Assembly: GCA_023014485.1 (NCBI GenBank)
Contig: JAJOZX010005805.1
Location: 186,001 to 250,000, forward strand
Source: Bathynomus jamesi
Lineage: Eukaryota > Arthropoda > Malacostraca > Isopoda > Cirolanidae
Direction: 5' to 3'
Length of the DNA: 64,000 bases
This document shows, one piece after another, positions 22,392-29,740 of this stretch (its first letter is position 1; every line of letters starts with the position of its first letter). Under the pieces are notes generated by a model, which saw nothing but the letters and a program-made list of their open reading frames with translations, searched no databases and had not been told where the DNA came from. The translations under genes were made by a program, and so were the position numbers.

Positions 22392-22766
22392 GGCGCCTGA
22401 TTGTCAATCTGAAGGTTCTGAGTGATTCTCGACTCAGATTATGGTGCCTCTCTGTGTACCCCTTGCTAGAATAGTGGTTTGAATCCCACGTAAAACTGTA
22501 GGTTCCCTCTGGCACATGGCCTTAGATGCTACGGAGGAGGCTAAACAATACTATACATTATCATCGTTATTACAGATGTACATCTTGTGCGTAAGGGACT
22601 ATGAATTCCACATCTTGGACAACGCTTTCCTCGTTCATAGACCGGCATCAAGAAACATTGGGGAGATATTTCCCGAGCCAAGATAGCGAGTCAGCAAAGC
22701 GCCCTCATCAGCAAAAAGATTTTTCCCGAATATAAGATGCTCTTTGGCACTAAAAAGGTTGTATAA
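10053..22766 (+). CDS. B4GAT1-like: Glycosyltransferase family 49 (beta-1,4-glucuronyltransferase 1-like), six coding exons
   Basis: Join 10053-10738, 11809-11958, 16928-17132, 18542-18741, 18865-19026, 22576-22766. All introns are GT-AG and phases agree (0, 0, 1, 0, 0), giving about 531 residues. Layout: short cytosolic end, signal anchor at residues 5-28, an acidic stem to about 160, then a Glyco_transf_49 domain with GPVSVAVYAPGNDF, LYPVNIARNIAR, SDVELYPS (residues ~335-342), PRVYVFPIFEI, IPFHKYICPKCH, KWEPIYIGT, YDERLSWEGKSDK and YEFHILDNAFLVHRPG. Vertebrate B4GAT1 adds glucuronic acid to xylose on alpha-dystroglycan in the Golgi, priming LARGE; arthropods have several paralogues, so the exact acceptor is unknown. 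One-base losses in exon 1 and the last exon break the frame as given; they may be sequence errors or early decay. A second last exon lies at 55362. The introns hold LINEs and SINEs. Confidence 0.85.
11128..11338 (+). repeat. 5S-rRNA-derived SINE in intron 1
   Basis: The head (about 11140-11222) resembles 5S rRNA from the box A side to box C: TCAGTCAGCGAAGTTAGGCG, then GGGTCTGG and AGTTCGATGGGAGACCGTCC. The downstream tail includes ATAGGTCCCCTCCGTCATAT and GACC. Copies with the same head or tail are at 17232-17455 and 19287-19475; the tail alone is also on tRNA-headed copies. Confidence 0.65.
11339..11808 (+). other. Intron 1, right part
   Basis: AT-rich intronic DNA with no recognisable gene or repeat, ending in the exon 2 acceptor. 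Confidence 0.5.
11809..11958 (+). CDS. B4GAT1-like: GT49 gene exon 2
   Basis: 50 codons between TATGTTCCAG and GTAAGT, phase 0 on both sides. It encodes GPVSVAVYAPGNDFKATVNT, then an ILYLRNC block and FHIFFHMNHIPKE, the N-terminal beta-alpha unit of the family's nucleotide-sugar fold. It follows the exon 1 end TSRWQ directly, as expected (RW..GPVSVA). Confidence 0.9.
11959..12819 (+). other. Intron 2, left part, no gene recognised
   Basis: Open frames at 12116-12436 and 12433-12666 have no family motif, and I do not consider them genes. The segment is less AT-rich than its surroundings and could be part of an unrecognised repeat. Confidence 0.4.
13543..15198 (-). pseudogene. LINE-C reverse transcriptase, broken into several frames
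   Basis: Open pieces at 15198-14824, 14777-14145, 14167-13796 and 13749-13543 together cover the RT. Motifs: SSQHGFRRQRSCLTNLLEFY, VIYLDFKKAFDTVPRRRLIA, SGVPHGSVLGPLLFVIYINA, SKFADDIKIGG (catalytic FADD) and WQMQFNVDKCKVLHIG. The C-terminal part has RPHLEYAVQFWCPYLRED and VIDKWNNLPAPVVNS. Frame changes near 14820, 14160 and 13790 show it is inactive. Confidence 0.85.
15518..16335 (-). pseudogene. LINE-C endonuclease domain, broken
   Basis: Apurinic-like endonuclease remains. The N-terminal part is at 16335-16147 with FYCNARSIRNKLNEFKAIIY and VAITETWLN (metal-binding Glu). The C-terminal part is at 15820-15518 with GCSDHQILRF (SDH catalytic His). Between them the frame is lost several times. 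Confidence 0.8.
16928..17132 (+). CDS. B4GAT1-like: GT49 gene exon 3, with the metal-site motif
   Basis: Starts after TTTCCTTTCAG and ends in CAAG before GTAAGG, phase 1. It encodes QQKKLLYPVNIARNIARG and YFNFPSDVELYPSINIIQ. The family's metal-binding D-x-D position reads D-V-E here (near residues 336-338 of the joined protein). D-x-E is seen in many GT49-like invertebrate proteins, so activity is not excluded. The intron before it (about 5 kb) holds an antisense LINE. Confidence 0.9.
17232..17455 (+). repeat. 5S-headed SINE copy in intron 3
   Basis: Contains TTAGATTAGCGAGTTTAAGC, CGCTGGGTCGG and AGTTGGATGGACGACCGTCG, which line up with the internal promoter part of 5S rRNA. The tail AACTAGGTCCCTTCCGTCGC and ATGGCC is shared with the copy at 11128-11338. 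It has a short (GAT)n expansion at 17350-17361. Confidence 0.55.
17456..18029 (+). other. Intron 3, no feature recognised
   Basis: AT-rich intronic DNA without coding potential or a repeat I can name. Confidence 0.5.
18030..18220 (+). repeat. tRNA-headed SINE in intron 3
   Basis: The head GGCGCTGTTGGTTAATGACT carries a box-A-like block, and CCAGATTCGATTCCGAC a box-B-like block, about 45 bp downstream, as in tRNA-derived SINEs. The body continues with CTCATCGTCGCCTCGGGTTG. Confidence 0.5.
18230..18420 (-). repeat. tRNA-like SINE fragment, antisense
   Basis: Read on the minus strand it starts near 18405 and has GCAAGGGTTCGACTCTCACC (box B) near its head. Several tRNA-headed repeats in this window share such a block. 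Confidence 0.4.
18542..18741 (+). CDS. B4GAT1-like: GT49 gene exon 4
   Basis: Starts after TTCTTTTTCCAG. The split codon G|AT gives Asp, joining ...INIIQ to DFFKMLKKPDVS. Main motifs are PRVYVFPIFEIAED, ETKTELQAMLK and AIPFHKYICPKCHAQP; the CPKCH Cys pair is a family hallmark. Ends in ...KST before GTAAAT, phase 0. Confidence 0.9.
18865..19026 (+). CDS. B4GAT1-like: GT49 gene exon 5 (54 codons, no internal start)
   Basis: A 162-bp exon only 123 bp after exon 4. The acceptor is TTTATCGACAG and the donor GTTTGT. It reads EWQKGKVQPGLSVFHVGKRK, then HSKWEPIYIGTEREPIYDER and LSWEGKSDKMTQ, in phase 0 on both sides. The WEPIYIGT...PxYDERLSWEG block is the best conserved stretch of the GT49 domain and supplies the acceptor-side part of the active site. 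The exon has no in-frame ATG near its start and would be missed by ORF searches. Confidence 0.9.
19040..19210 (+). repeat. Dispersed repeat, SINE-like
   Basis: Has ATTGGCACGG... followed by GGACCCCGACCTCATTGTCT and TCACTTCGCTTATATGG. A related copy lies at 29550-29735, with CTACCTCGCTGTCTTCATTT. The ends are unclear. Confidence 0.4.
19287..19475 (+). repeat. 5S-headed SINE copy in intron 5
   Basis: TTCTCGTTGGATCAGCGAGA and TTAATAGTTGGATGGGTGAT closely follow the 5S rRNA internal control region (TTCTCGTC-CGATCA-CGAA... TTGGATGGGTGACC). The tail TTTCCTCCGTCACATGACC is as in the other copies. Confidence 0.6.
19641..21060 (-). mobile_element. LINE-C copy 2, 3' part, in intron 5
   Basis: Matches copy 1 at 12820-14340. 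It holds the 3' UTR (19641-20120, including a T18 run at 20067-20084), C-terminal coding text (about 20640-20150, with RPHLEYAVQFWCPYLRED and KLFTFDNSNTRNNGFKLRGR) and RT remains up to about 21050. About 80 bp of foreign sequence (about 20623-20705) interrupts the RT thumb. It is 5'-truncated and inactive. Confidence 0.8.
21170..21614. mobile_element. Non-autonomous hAT-like element, degraded
   Basis: The left end AGAGGTTCCCAACCTTTTTA and the right end GTACCACAGGCTAGGGAGCG followed by CTG form imperfect inverted repeats of the widely distributed 'gttcccaacctttt...gtaccacaggttgggaac' hAT type. No transposase is left. Boundaries are approximate. Confidence 0.5.
21650..22140 (+). pseudogene. RTE-type LINE, EN-RT linker fragment
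   Basis: The frame at 21759-21947 reads MDGRDDKCASINIAGFGSVK, then RTCDRMPHNVTMDEVNGSSQ. Later frames give WLWCICQSVWTNGNVPEN, VASVPLYKLKCEKSEC and RGINPSSVVGKAYCRLVIE, the start of an RT domain. It is the region just before and at the RT N-terminus of RTE-like elements and is broken by indels. The C-terminal end of a related family is at 46656-46944. Confidence 0.55.
22341..22572 (+). mobile_element. tRNA-headed SINE with (TAG)n, inserted on the last-exon splice site
   Basis: The insert is flanked by perfect direct repeats CAGATGTACA at 22331-22340 and 22573-22582. Inside are about 12 TAG units (22354-22391), a tRNA-like head (GGCGCCTGATTGTCAATCTG, and a damaged box B near TGAGTGATTCTCGACTC) and the tail GTAGGTTCCCTCTGGCACAT seen on 5S-headed copies. 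The duplicated 10-mer includes the AG of the acceptor and the first seven bases of exon 6a, so both borders look like a 3' splice site followed by ATGTACA. Confidence 0.75.
22576..22766 (+). CDS. B4GAT1-like: GT49 gene proximal last exon (6a), one-base deletion
   Basis: After GTTATTACAG the exon reads MYILCVRDYEFHILDNAFLV then HRP. As given, it then shifts frame and stops at 22684-22686. One added G in the CCGGC at 22643-22646 restores GIKKHWGDISRAKIASQQSA and a tail ALISKKIFPEYKMLFGTKKV ending at TAA 22764-22766. That tail matches the usual family C-terminus (I/LPE-K-LYG), so the deletion is recent or a sequence error. The acceptor lies at the right end of a SINE-type insertion with a 10-bp target duplication that copies the exon border. 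Confidence 0.8.
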
Positions 22767-23838
22767 TTTGAGGAAATGTCTCGCTGAATTAGTTGTTAAA
22801 TGAAGTGGTGTAAATCTTAAATACGAAATGGAACAACATGAATTGTTATAAAAGTATTTATTTTATAGTGGAACGTTTTCTGTAACAATAATTACGTTTT
22901 TTAAATATAAAAGCGGTAACAATTATAATCGCATTTTATCATCGAAATAAAAAAAAAAAACGTCATTATATAGCTATGTTTTTTGTACATATTATTCTTT
23001 AATAGTTTTTTAATGTCATGAAAGAGTAGTAATAATAATAATAATGATGATTTAACGAGATGTAATGTTCAAATGTCACTCAAAGCATTTAAGCGTTGCT
23101 TAATCAACATATTGGAAGCCGGGGAAATGTATTTTTATTTTTTATTAATGGGATAGATGAAATTGAAACCCCCGTTTCGTTCCCTTAACCCGACAATATA
23201 AATAAATAAATAGGGTCGGAGCGGTGGGCCCAATCTAAACCTTTAACTTGAAAGATATTGGCAAAAATATATCAATAACTGTAATGTTGATGGCTCGGGT
23301 TTGCTGCAATAATTGGGTTACCCCTCCACAAAAAATCATTTGGTCGAGTTTTAGCTTAAACAATTCGCCAGTAATGGATTCAACATTAAATGAATGGTTT
23401 CCGTTGGCTGAAATATTGGTCTTGACATTCGTACTGGTTTAAAAAATTTATTCGATAGGTTAGAAACATCGATTTGTCTTCCTACCCCTCACGAAAGAGA
23501 GGTGTCACAATGCTTCGTTCACATCGGATAGGAAATCGGAAATTGCAAGTTTTCAAGCATCTGCTTCAATATTAGAATTAAATAACCGAGTTAAGTTGGG
23601 TAAATTGTTTTAAAGCGTGTACAGTCGATTACAAAAACCCTATCGTAAAATTCCATATGTCTGATCAATATTTATTGGTAAGAAATGTAGTTTCAAGCTG
23701 ACACTTTTTTAGAAAACTGTACATATGCATATAGATCTTTTACACTTAATTGAGATGTGGAAGCTTTGCAGTGATGTGCAATTGTAGTAATGGGTATGCG
23801 TTATGTTAATTATTAATTTGATGGGCATTATAAAATAT
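22767..23838 (+). other. 3' flank of exon 6a, AT-rich
   Basis: Probable 3' UTR and downstream DNA. A possible poly(A) signal (AATAAA) is at 22945-22950, directly followed by an A-run. The open frame at 23248-23442 has no recognisable motif. No other gene is supported. Confidence 0.4.
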
Positions 23839-24047
23839 ATATCGTAAACCGAGGTAATTCGGGCCAAGTATGGGTAATTCTGGAAGCGAGAGAGACGTGA
23901 AAAAGCAAACAAGAAACGCTTGAAAATGCACCAAAAAAGACAATAAAATTTCAAATAACCTTGAAGCCAAATTCGGTGTTTAAAAGAAGTAAAAGAAGTG
24001 ACCCTATTTACCCCTCGAGACCCGAATTATCCGATTCTACGGTATAT
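23839..24047. repeat. MITE-like element with TA-flanked inverted ends
   Basis: The left end CGTAAACCGAGGTAATTCGG and the right end CCCGAATTATCCGATTCTAC followed by GGTATA are imperfect inverted copies in TA-rich flanks. It has no coding content. Likely Tc1/mariner-derived. Confidence 0.5.
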
Positions 24048-24210
24048 ATAACTTGTATTCAATAAATTTGTATTAATAAATTAAAAAAAATATGAATGGT
24101 ATGTATTTTAATTTAAGATCAATTTATGAACTAAAACTATAAAGAATGTAGATACAAATTTAAATTATAAATTAAACCAATTAAAATTACAAATTCAAAT
24201 TATAAATTTA

Positions 24211-24408
24211 GGATCGCCTGAAGATCAGGGCCTCCAGCCTTCTTTAGTTAGCCTTATAAGGCTAACTAACGAAAATATCACGACCTAACCTAACCAATCA
24301 TCAAGGGTGTTCAGTTGACCTAACGATTGGTTAGGTAGTGATATTTTCGCTAGTTAGCCTTATAAGGCTAACTAACGAAGGCTGGAGGCTCTGATCTTCA
24401 GGTGATCC
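24211..24408. mobile_element. MITE-1 copy 1 (foldback, 8-bp TSD)
   Basis: A 198-bp element with extended inverted repeats starting GGATCGCCTGAAGATCAGGG and ending TGATCTTCAGGTGATCC. It folds almost end to end. Flanks TAAATTTA (24203-24210) and TAAACTTA (24409-24416) are an 8-bp target duplication with one change. Other copies: 25781, 45842, 48099, 54818. Confidence 0.9.
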
Positions 24409-25780
24409 TAAACTTAAATTACAAATTATATGTAAACAAAATATATGGAATCATACGTACAGAAGTGGTAATTTGTGTTTGGCATTTTGAACATTGATTT
24501 AAACCGTTTTGATTGTAATTATCTTAGTAATTATCTTAGTGATTAACTCCTTTATACTGTAGTAACGGTGATATTCTTTTAATGCAAGTGGTAAGCAAAG
24601 GAAGTTTTAAGTTTTACTTCTCCCGCAACTTCTCATTAACGTTAGATAACATAGCTGAGCAGGTAAAATCCACGCAAAACGGTCCTAACTATCTTTAATG
24701 GGAGAAAAGCGAAAAATGTAACTCATAGTTTTAAGAATCCTGATGAATACTAATTTAATTGTCGAAGGGTAATTTGGAGGGGGGGGGGGGGAATAATAAT
24801 AATAATAATAATAATATCATCCGAGTTAAGTAGTGTATCCACAAATTTTTTTTATATCCTATAGCTATGAAGAGCTTAATAAATTTTCTTTAAATGCACG
24901 TAAATATATTTTGTTTACCAACGTTATGAAGTACTTTAGTTCCTCAGATTTTTTCGAAGGAAAAAGCTTGTATTATGTACAGTGACGGATAAAATTCCAT
25001 GTGCCTTATTTCTACGCGTCTTTTCCTATCTGACACTCGGAATTTAGTTCGTGATTGTACATTATGCTTAGAAAAAGCCTAAGTTCCGTTAATTGTGTTC
25101 AGGAAAGGTAATTGTTTAATGAATCTACAGCAGGAGATTTATTTTTGTATCATTGATGAATATTGTTGTATCACTCGTAGTGTGTTGTACTGTGCTAGTT
25201 TGGCAAACATCCTTTATCTTAAATTACGAACTTTGTTAATCAGTAAGAAGTAAAGGGTATACTGTACATGGGATGCAAACCGAGTACAGAGAAATTGGCC
25301 GGGGAAAGTAGTAGTTCTCCTTACATTGTATAGTTATACTGTGTGTTAATTTTTATTCATAACTTTTCTACAACTTTTTTTTTTAGCGTTGTATAAGTGG
25401 TATGTGTAATGATTTAGTTTTAAATGTAAGTTTTATACATATACAGTGTATATATATATTTATATATATTTATTTATTTGCTAGTATTCATAGTTATAGT
25501 AAATAGCTTTCATTATTGAACTTGTGGATTTTTTATGGGTGTATGTGCCTTAGTGTCGTTTTCGCACTGGTTAATTTCAGATTTTCCTGAACTTGGTCCG
25601 TGTGGTTGCACCATTTGTCTAAGTTAATTTATATTTAATGTTTTTACTATAATTGTGTAATTTTTTATATACAGTTTTTCTGGCCGATAAATATTGGTAA
25701 AAATCAGCTTCCAAATTTTTTTTTAAAAACATTGTACAAATGTTAATTATATATGGAAGTTATCAACCATATGATGAAAG
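24409..25780 (+). other. AT-rich DNA without genes
   Basis: Nothing coding is supported. Contains a G12 run plus (AAT)n at 24780-24815 and AT-rich low-complexity DNA near 25437-25480. Confidence 0.5.
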
Positions 25781-25930
25781 GGATCACCTGAAGATCCGTC
25801 ACCCCAGCCTTTTTTAGTTAGCTTTATAAGGCTAACTAACGAAAATATCACGACCTAACCTAACCAATCGTCAAGGGTGTACAGTTGACCTAACTGAAAA
25901 AGGCTGGGGTGACTGATCTTAAGGTGATCC
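25781..25930. mobile_element. MITE-1 copy 2, internally deleted
   Basis: Starts GGATCACCTGAAGATCCGTC and ends CTGATCTTAAGGTGATCC. About 50 bp of the right inner arm are missing. The 8-bp flanks GATGAAAG (25773-25780) and GATGGAAG (25931-25938) differ by one base. Confidence 0.9.
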
Positions 25931-26123
25931 GATGGAAGCAGTTTCTTGTAAATAATGTTTCAGTTGTGTTTATATTTCATTTACGGAAGATCCACTTTCT
26001 TTACGGGTTTCTTCACTCTTCATGTCCTCTTTACAATCATGTTTTCACACTTTTTACTGTAAAAACAATTTGTAAGGGATAATTCTCAAAAGTAATAGTA
26101 GGTAAGGCATCTCGATGTAATTA

Positions 26124-26146
26124 AAAAAAAAAAAAAAAAAAAAAAA
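26124..26146 (+). repeat. A-run
   Basis: About 23 consecutive A. No element that would end here was recognised upstream. Confidence 0.8.
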
Positions 26147-26415
26147 TGTACAAAGTGAGCGAGAAGTCGCTCATTTGGTATATTTATTTAGTAAATGTTC
26201 AAGCTGCAGGCTGTCATAAATTCTCTCAATGATCTACTAAACTGATATCGTATAACATTCTAGTGGAGACGGTGGTACTCTATTGGAATGTCGTATTAGT
26301 TCTTCAATGGTGCGTGGCCGTGATTGTAAATCACACTAGCTGATTCCACAAAAAAGTGGGTATTCAAAAGGTGTGCTAACGTCTCTACTAGAACGTTACC
26401 AATGTCCACACTAGT

Positions 26416-26618
26416 TAGGCTGACCATATTTCCTTGAGAAATATTACAAAAGTCTTATAGGTTATGAATAATAATTTATGATTGACCAATATTAAAGTAT
26501 ATTTATAGTTTTTATTAAAAACTGGACAAAATTGACATTTTTATTAAAACGACGGGACGGCCAGGATATATAAACAAAACGGTACTGTCCCGTTCAAACG
26601 GTACGTATGGTCAGCCTA
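26416..26618. mobile_element. MITE-2 copy 1 (TAGGCTGACCATA ends, 8-bp TSD)
   Basis: A 203-bp element with inverted ends TAGGCTGACCATA / TATGGTCAGCCTA and perfect 8-bp flanks ACACTAGT (26408-26415 and 26619-26626). Internal blocks AAAACGACGGGACGG and ACGGTACTGTCCCGTTCAAA are shared with copy 2 at 47486-47665. The 8-bp duplication and TAG start fit a hAT-derived non-autonomous element. Confidence 0.9.
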
Positions 26619-27002
26619 ACACTAGTTTATGTAAGGGAATTAACATGAGGAAACAGCGTTACCGTCTGCGATTTGAACATTAACTGAACGAGTATTTCAC
26701 ATGGAGTTAGACTTTTGGTACAGCCTGTATGTCACCAAAATATGCAATACTAAAACATCTTCGTGTATACAGTGAGTGACAAACTTAGTGCCTTATGGAT
26801 TTAAAAGTTGCATTTATATTTGTAAAGTCAATTGAAGGTTTTGTATTTAAAATTTTTTAAACTTTGAGATTACTTTTGGATACGACACAATCTAAACTTT
26901 CAGGAATCTCTTGTTCAGATTTGAAGGTTACCTCTTCGCTGATGTATTATAACGAAAGCTGTAATTTCTTTTTGTACTTTGTAATAATTTTTTCTTTGCA
27001 GG

Positions 27003-29500
27003 AAGGAGGTACCAAGGGCGAATGCCCGTCAAAAAGCCCCCCCTCCCCCTCCTAATAGAGGAAGAAGAAAGCTGAAATCAAGGTTCAGGGTTTTCGAGAT
27101 GCCTAGAGAGACTGCGTTTGAAGGATTGGAGGTCATAGACAGGGGGGAAGATTGTTCCAGAGTTCACCGGTTGAGTAGATGAAAAATTGAAAATATGATT
27201 AACCATTGCTTTAGAGCAGGCTTGTCCAACATAGAACCCGCGGGCCAGAGTCCGGGCCCACCAAAGATTTGTATCAGGCCCAGCTGGCGGATGCTGAAAA
27301 TTCATTATCTAATGTCATATTTTTATTTCATTAAAATTGTATCTAAAATTTGCACACTGGCCCTCGGTGTGGGTCATTAAATGTAATATGGCCCTTCATT
27401 AAAAAAAGGTTCGACACCCCTCCGTTAGAGAGTTGGACACGAAAGGAATGAGAATTTGTCGAAAGTGGTGGTGCGTGCTCTCCTTAAAGGAGGAGGCATG
27501 CAGTTAGTGTGTTCAGAAGAGCAGTGTCCGTTATAATAGTAAAAAAGAGAGAGAGCGAGGCAACATTGCGGCGAAGAGAGGGATTGAAGACTGTTAAGAA
27601 GCGGAGAGTTGGAGACGAAAAGCCTTTGATTCCATCCGGTCAAGAGGAACTGTGGGGGTTGAGCCACCCCACACACACGAAGCATATTCCTTACAGAAGC
27701 AACAACTGAGCAGGGGTGAAGGAACTGCGGAGCCGGAACAGTACACCTAACCTTTTAGAAGCTGTTCTAGAAAGAGTATATATGATCGTTCCAGGAAAGA
27801 TCCCGAGAAAAGGAAACAAGAATAATGTTAAGGAGGAGGATTGAATTGTGTATTATTGAAGGTAAGGGGATAGTCGTGTGGAAGATTGACGAGTAGACAG
27901 ATGAAGGAACTGAGTTTTTGAGGCACTAAATGCTACAAGTTTTTTCCTGCCCCAATCAGAGACAGTAGAAAGATCAGAGGTCAGGTGTACCATAGCCGTC
28001 CTACGCGAAGCATGGTGACTGTTGAGAGGGACGCTTTGCAAAGCGGGTGGAGAAGTGAAAATGGGAATCATCGTCATAGGAGTGAATAGGACAGGAAATG
28101 CGACGTAATAGATCATTGATAAATAAAAGGAAAAGTTGGGATGACAGGACAGGGCCCTGAGGAATATCACTAATAGCTTAGGAGAACACTGGCCATTTAC
28201 AACCTCAGCTGTAGATAGTCTAGAAAGGAAATCAGATATGAAAACACCGATAGAAGCCGAAGGAGGGCACTTTGGAAATTAAGGATTTGTGCCAGACTAT
28301 CAAAAGCTTCTGATATTCTAGCGCAATAGCAAAGGTCTCACCGAAGTCCTGAGAGGAGGATGACCAAGAGTTAGAGAGAGAGGCATGAAGATAGCCAGTC
28401 GAGCGTCCCTGGCGGAACCCATACTGACGATCTGAAAGAAGATTGAGAGGAGAGAGGTGTTTAAGAATCTTCCTCTTAAGGCTAGATTAAAAAATTTTAG
28501 GAAGGCAAGAAATCAAAGCAGTTGGACGATAGTTGGAGGGTTGAGAGAGGTCCCCTTTCTTTGGGACGTGCTGATTGAGGGCGAACTTGCATCAGGAATG
28601 AAAGGTCCCAGATGAAAGAAAAACGAACGAGTTTGCTTAGGCAGGGTGTCGGCACAGAAACACAGTTCTTGAGAACAGGAGGAACATCATCAGGACCGTA
28701 CGCCTTTCTATAGTTGAGTCCAGGTAGGGTGGGATAAACATCTTCCGAAGATAATTCTAATTTCAGACATAATTAAGTTTGAGGAAGGAGATGGAAGAAC
28801 AGCACTGGTATCGTGCAGGGGTGAATTGGATGCGAAAGTCTGTGCGGAGAGTTCAGTTTTGTCAGGAAAAGAGAGTGCAACTGAACCGACGGAATGGGAA
28901 AGTTGTTTGAGGGGTTCTTCGCTGAATCCCAGAAAGAACGAGGATTAGAATTGGATAGGTTTTCACATTTTTGTCGAAGTTATTTTTGGCGAGTTGAAGA
29001 ACAGACTTTGTACGATTCCGGGCAGAAATATAAGCCGAGTGAGGGTCAGGAGCTGGATGGCGATGGTACCTTCTGAAAGACTTTTCTTTTGCGGATAGCA
29101 TTAGAACGAGTGAAGGTAAACCAAGGGTTTTTTTTTTGCATTCGTAGTAGGAATAGAATATGTAATGTAAACCTCCATGCCCGAGAGAATCACCTCCGTG
29201 ATGTGGTCAGCGCACTCGGAAGGGACCCCCGCCACGAAAGCAGTAATCATGTCATAGGAAATCGTAGTAGTATTGCCTGAGGCTCTCCCAAGAGAAAGTT
29301 AGGTCGTTGCGTTCATTTCCACAACATTCGCCTCTGGAATGAAATTGAGTATGGAGAAAGTAGGAGGTGCAGAAAAAGGGTTGCACCATAATGATTGCAT
29401 GCAAATAGTTTTGGGTTTGACGGGTTACCATATGTGATTGAAGTTCGTTTAGTATTTGTCGTCTACTGGAGGCGTTTGAAGTAGTGAATTTAATGTTCAA
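27003..29500 (-). mobile_element. LINE-B copy 1, degraded non-LTR retrotransposon, antisense
   Basis: Minus-strand coding remains run from the endonuclease region (about 29500-29150), through the linker (29100-28650) and RT (28460-27850, with YGFRQGRSTGYLHASLSNSW, GETFAIALEYQKL and VAFSASKTQFLHLSTRQ), to the C-terminal domain (27685-27430, TGWNQRLFVSNSPLLNSLQS and SLFYYYNGHCSSEH). It ends near 27003 with a purine-rich 3' end. No long frame is left. Other copies: 32483-32830 (3' end only) and 49339-49886 plus 53365-53760. Jockey-like by motif, exact clade not fixed. Confidence 0.7.
27217..27422. mobile_element. Non-autonomous hAT nested in LINE-B
   Basis: Ends CAGGCTTGTCCAACATAGAA and AAAGGTTCGACACCCCTC are imperfect inverted repeats of the common 'ggtgtccaac...cgcgggcc' hAT type. 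Flanks CTTTAGAG (27209-27216) and CGTTAGAG (27423-27430) make an 8-bp duplication with one change. LINE-B copies at 32700 and 49555 show the empty site. Confidence 0.8.
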
Positions 29501-29549
29501 CGTATCTCTCCCAAACTGTGTACGTGACTTGTGGATAATAATGATAGTC

Positions 29550-29740
29550 AGGTAGGCCAGGAACTGGCACAGTGGTCAGGCGAGCCTAACGCGTCCCATT
29601 TCTCCAACTCTTTAATTATTTGCCATCGTCTGCAGTCAAAGCGCCGGTGAAGCACTGCTATTCATTCTATTCCATTCCAACACCATCGGAATCGAACGCC
29701 CCTACCTCGCTGTCTTCATTTAGCTTATAGGGAAATTGTC
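29550..29740 (+). repeat. Dispersed SINE-like repeat
   Basis: Related to 19040-19210 through ACTGGCACAG...GGCGAGCCTAACGCG and CTACCTCGCTGTCTTCATTT. Ends not resolved. Confidence 0.4.

Noticed and set aside
22312..22515. Minus-strand frame with a Thr run
   Set aside because: Product of the (TAG)n/(CTA)n repeat inside the SINE.
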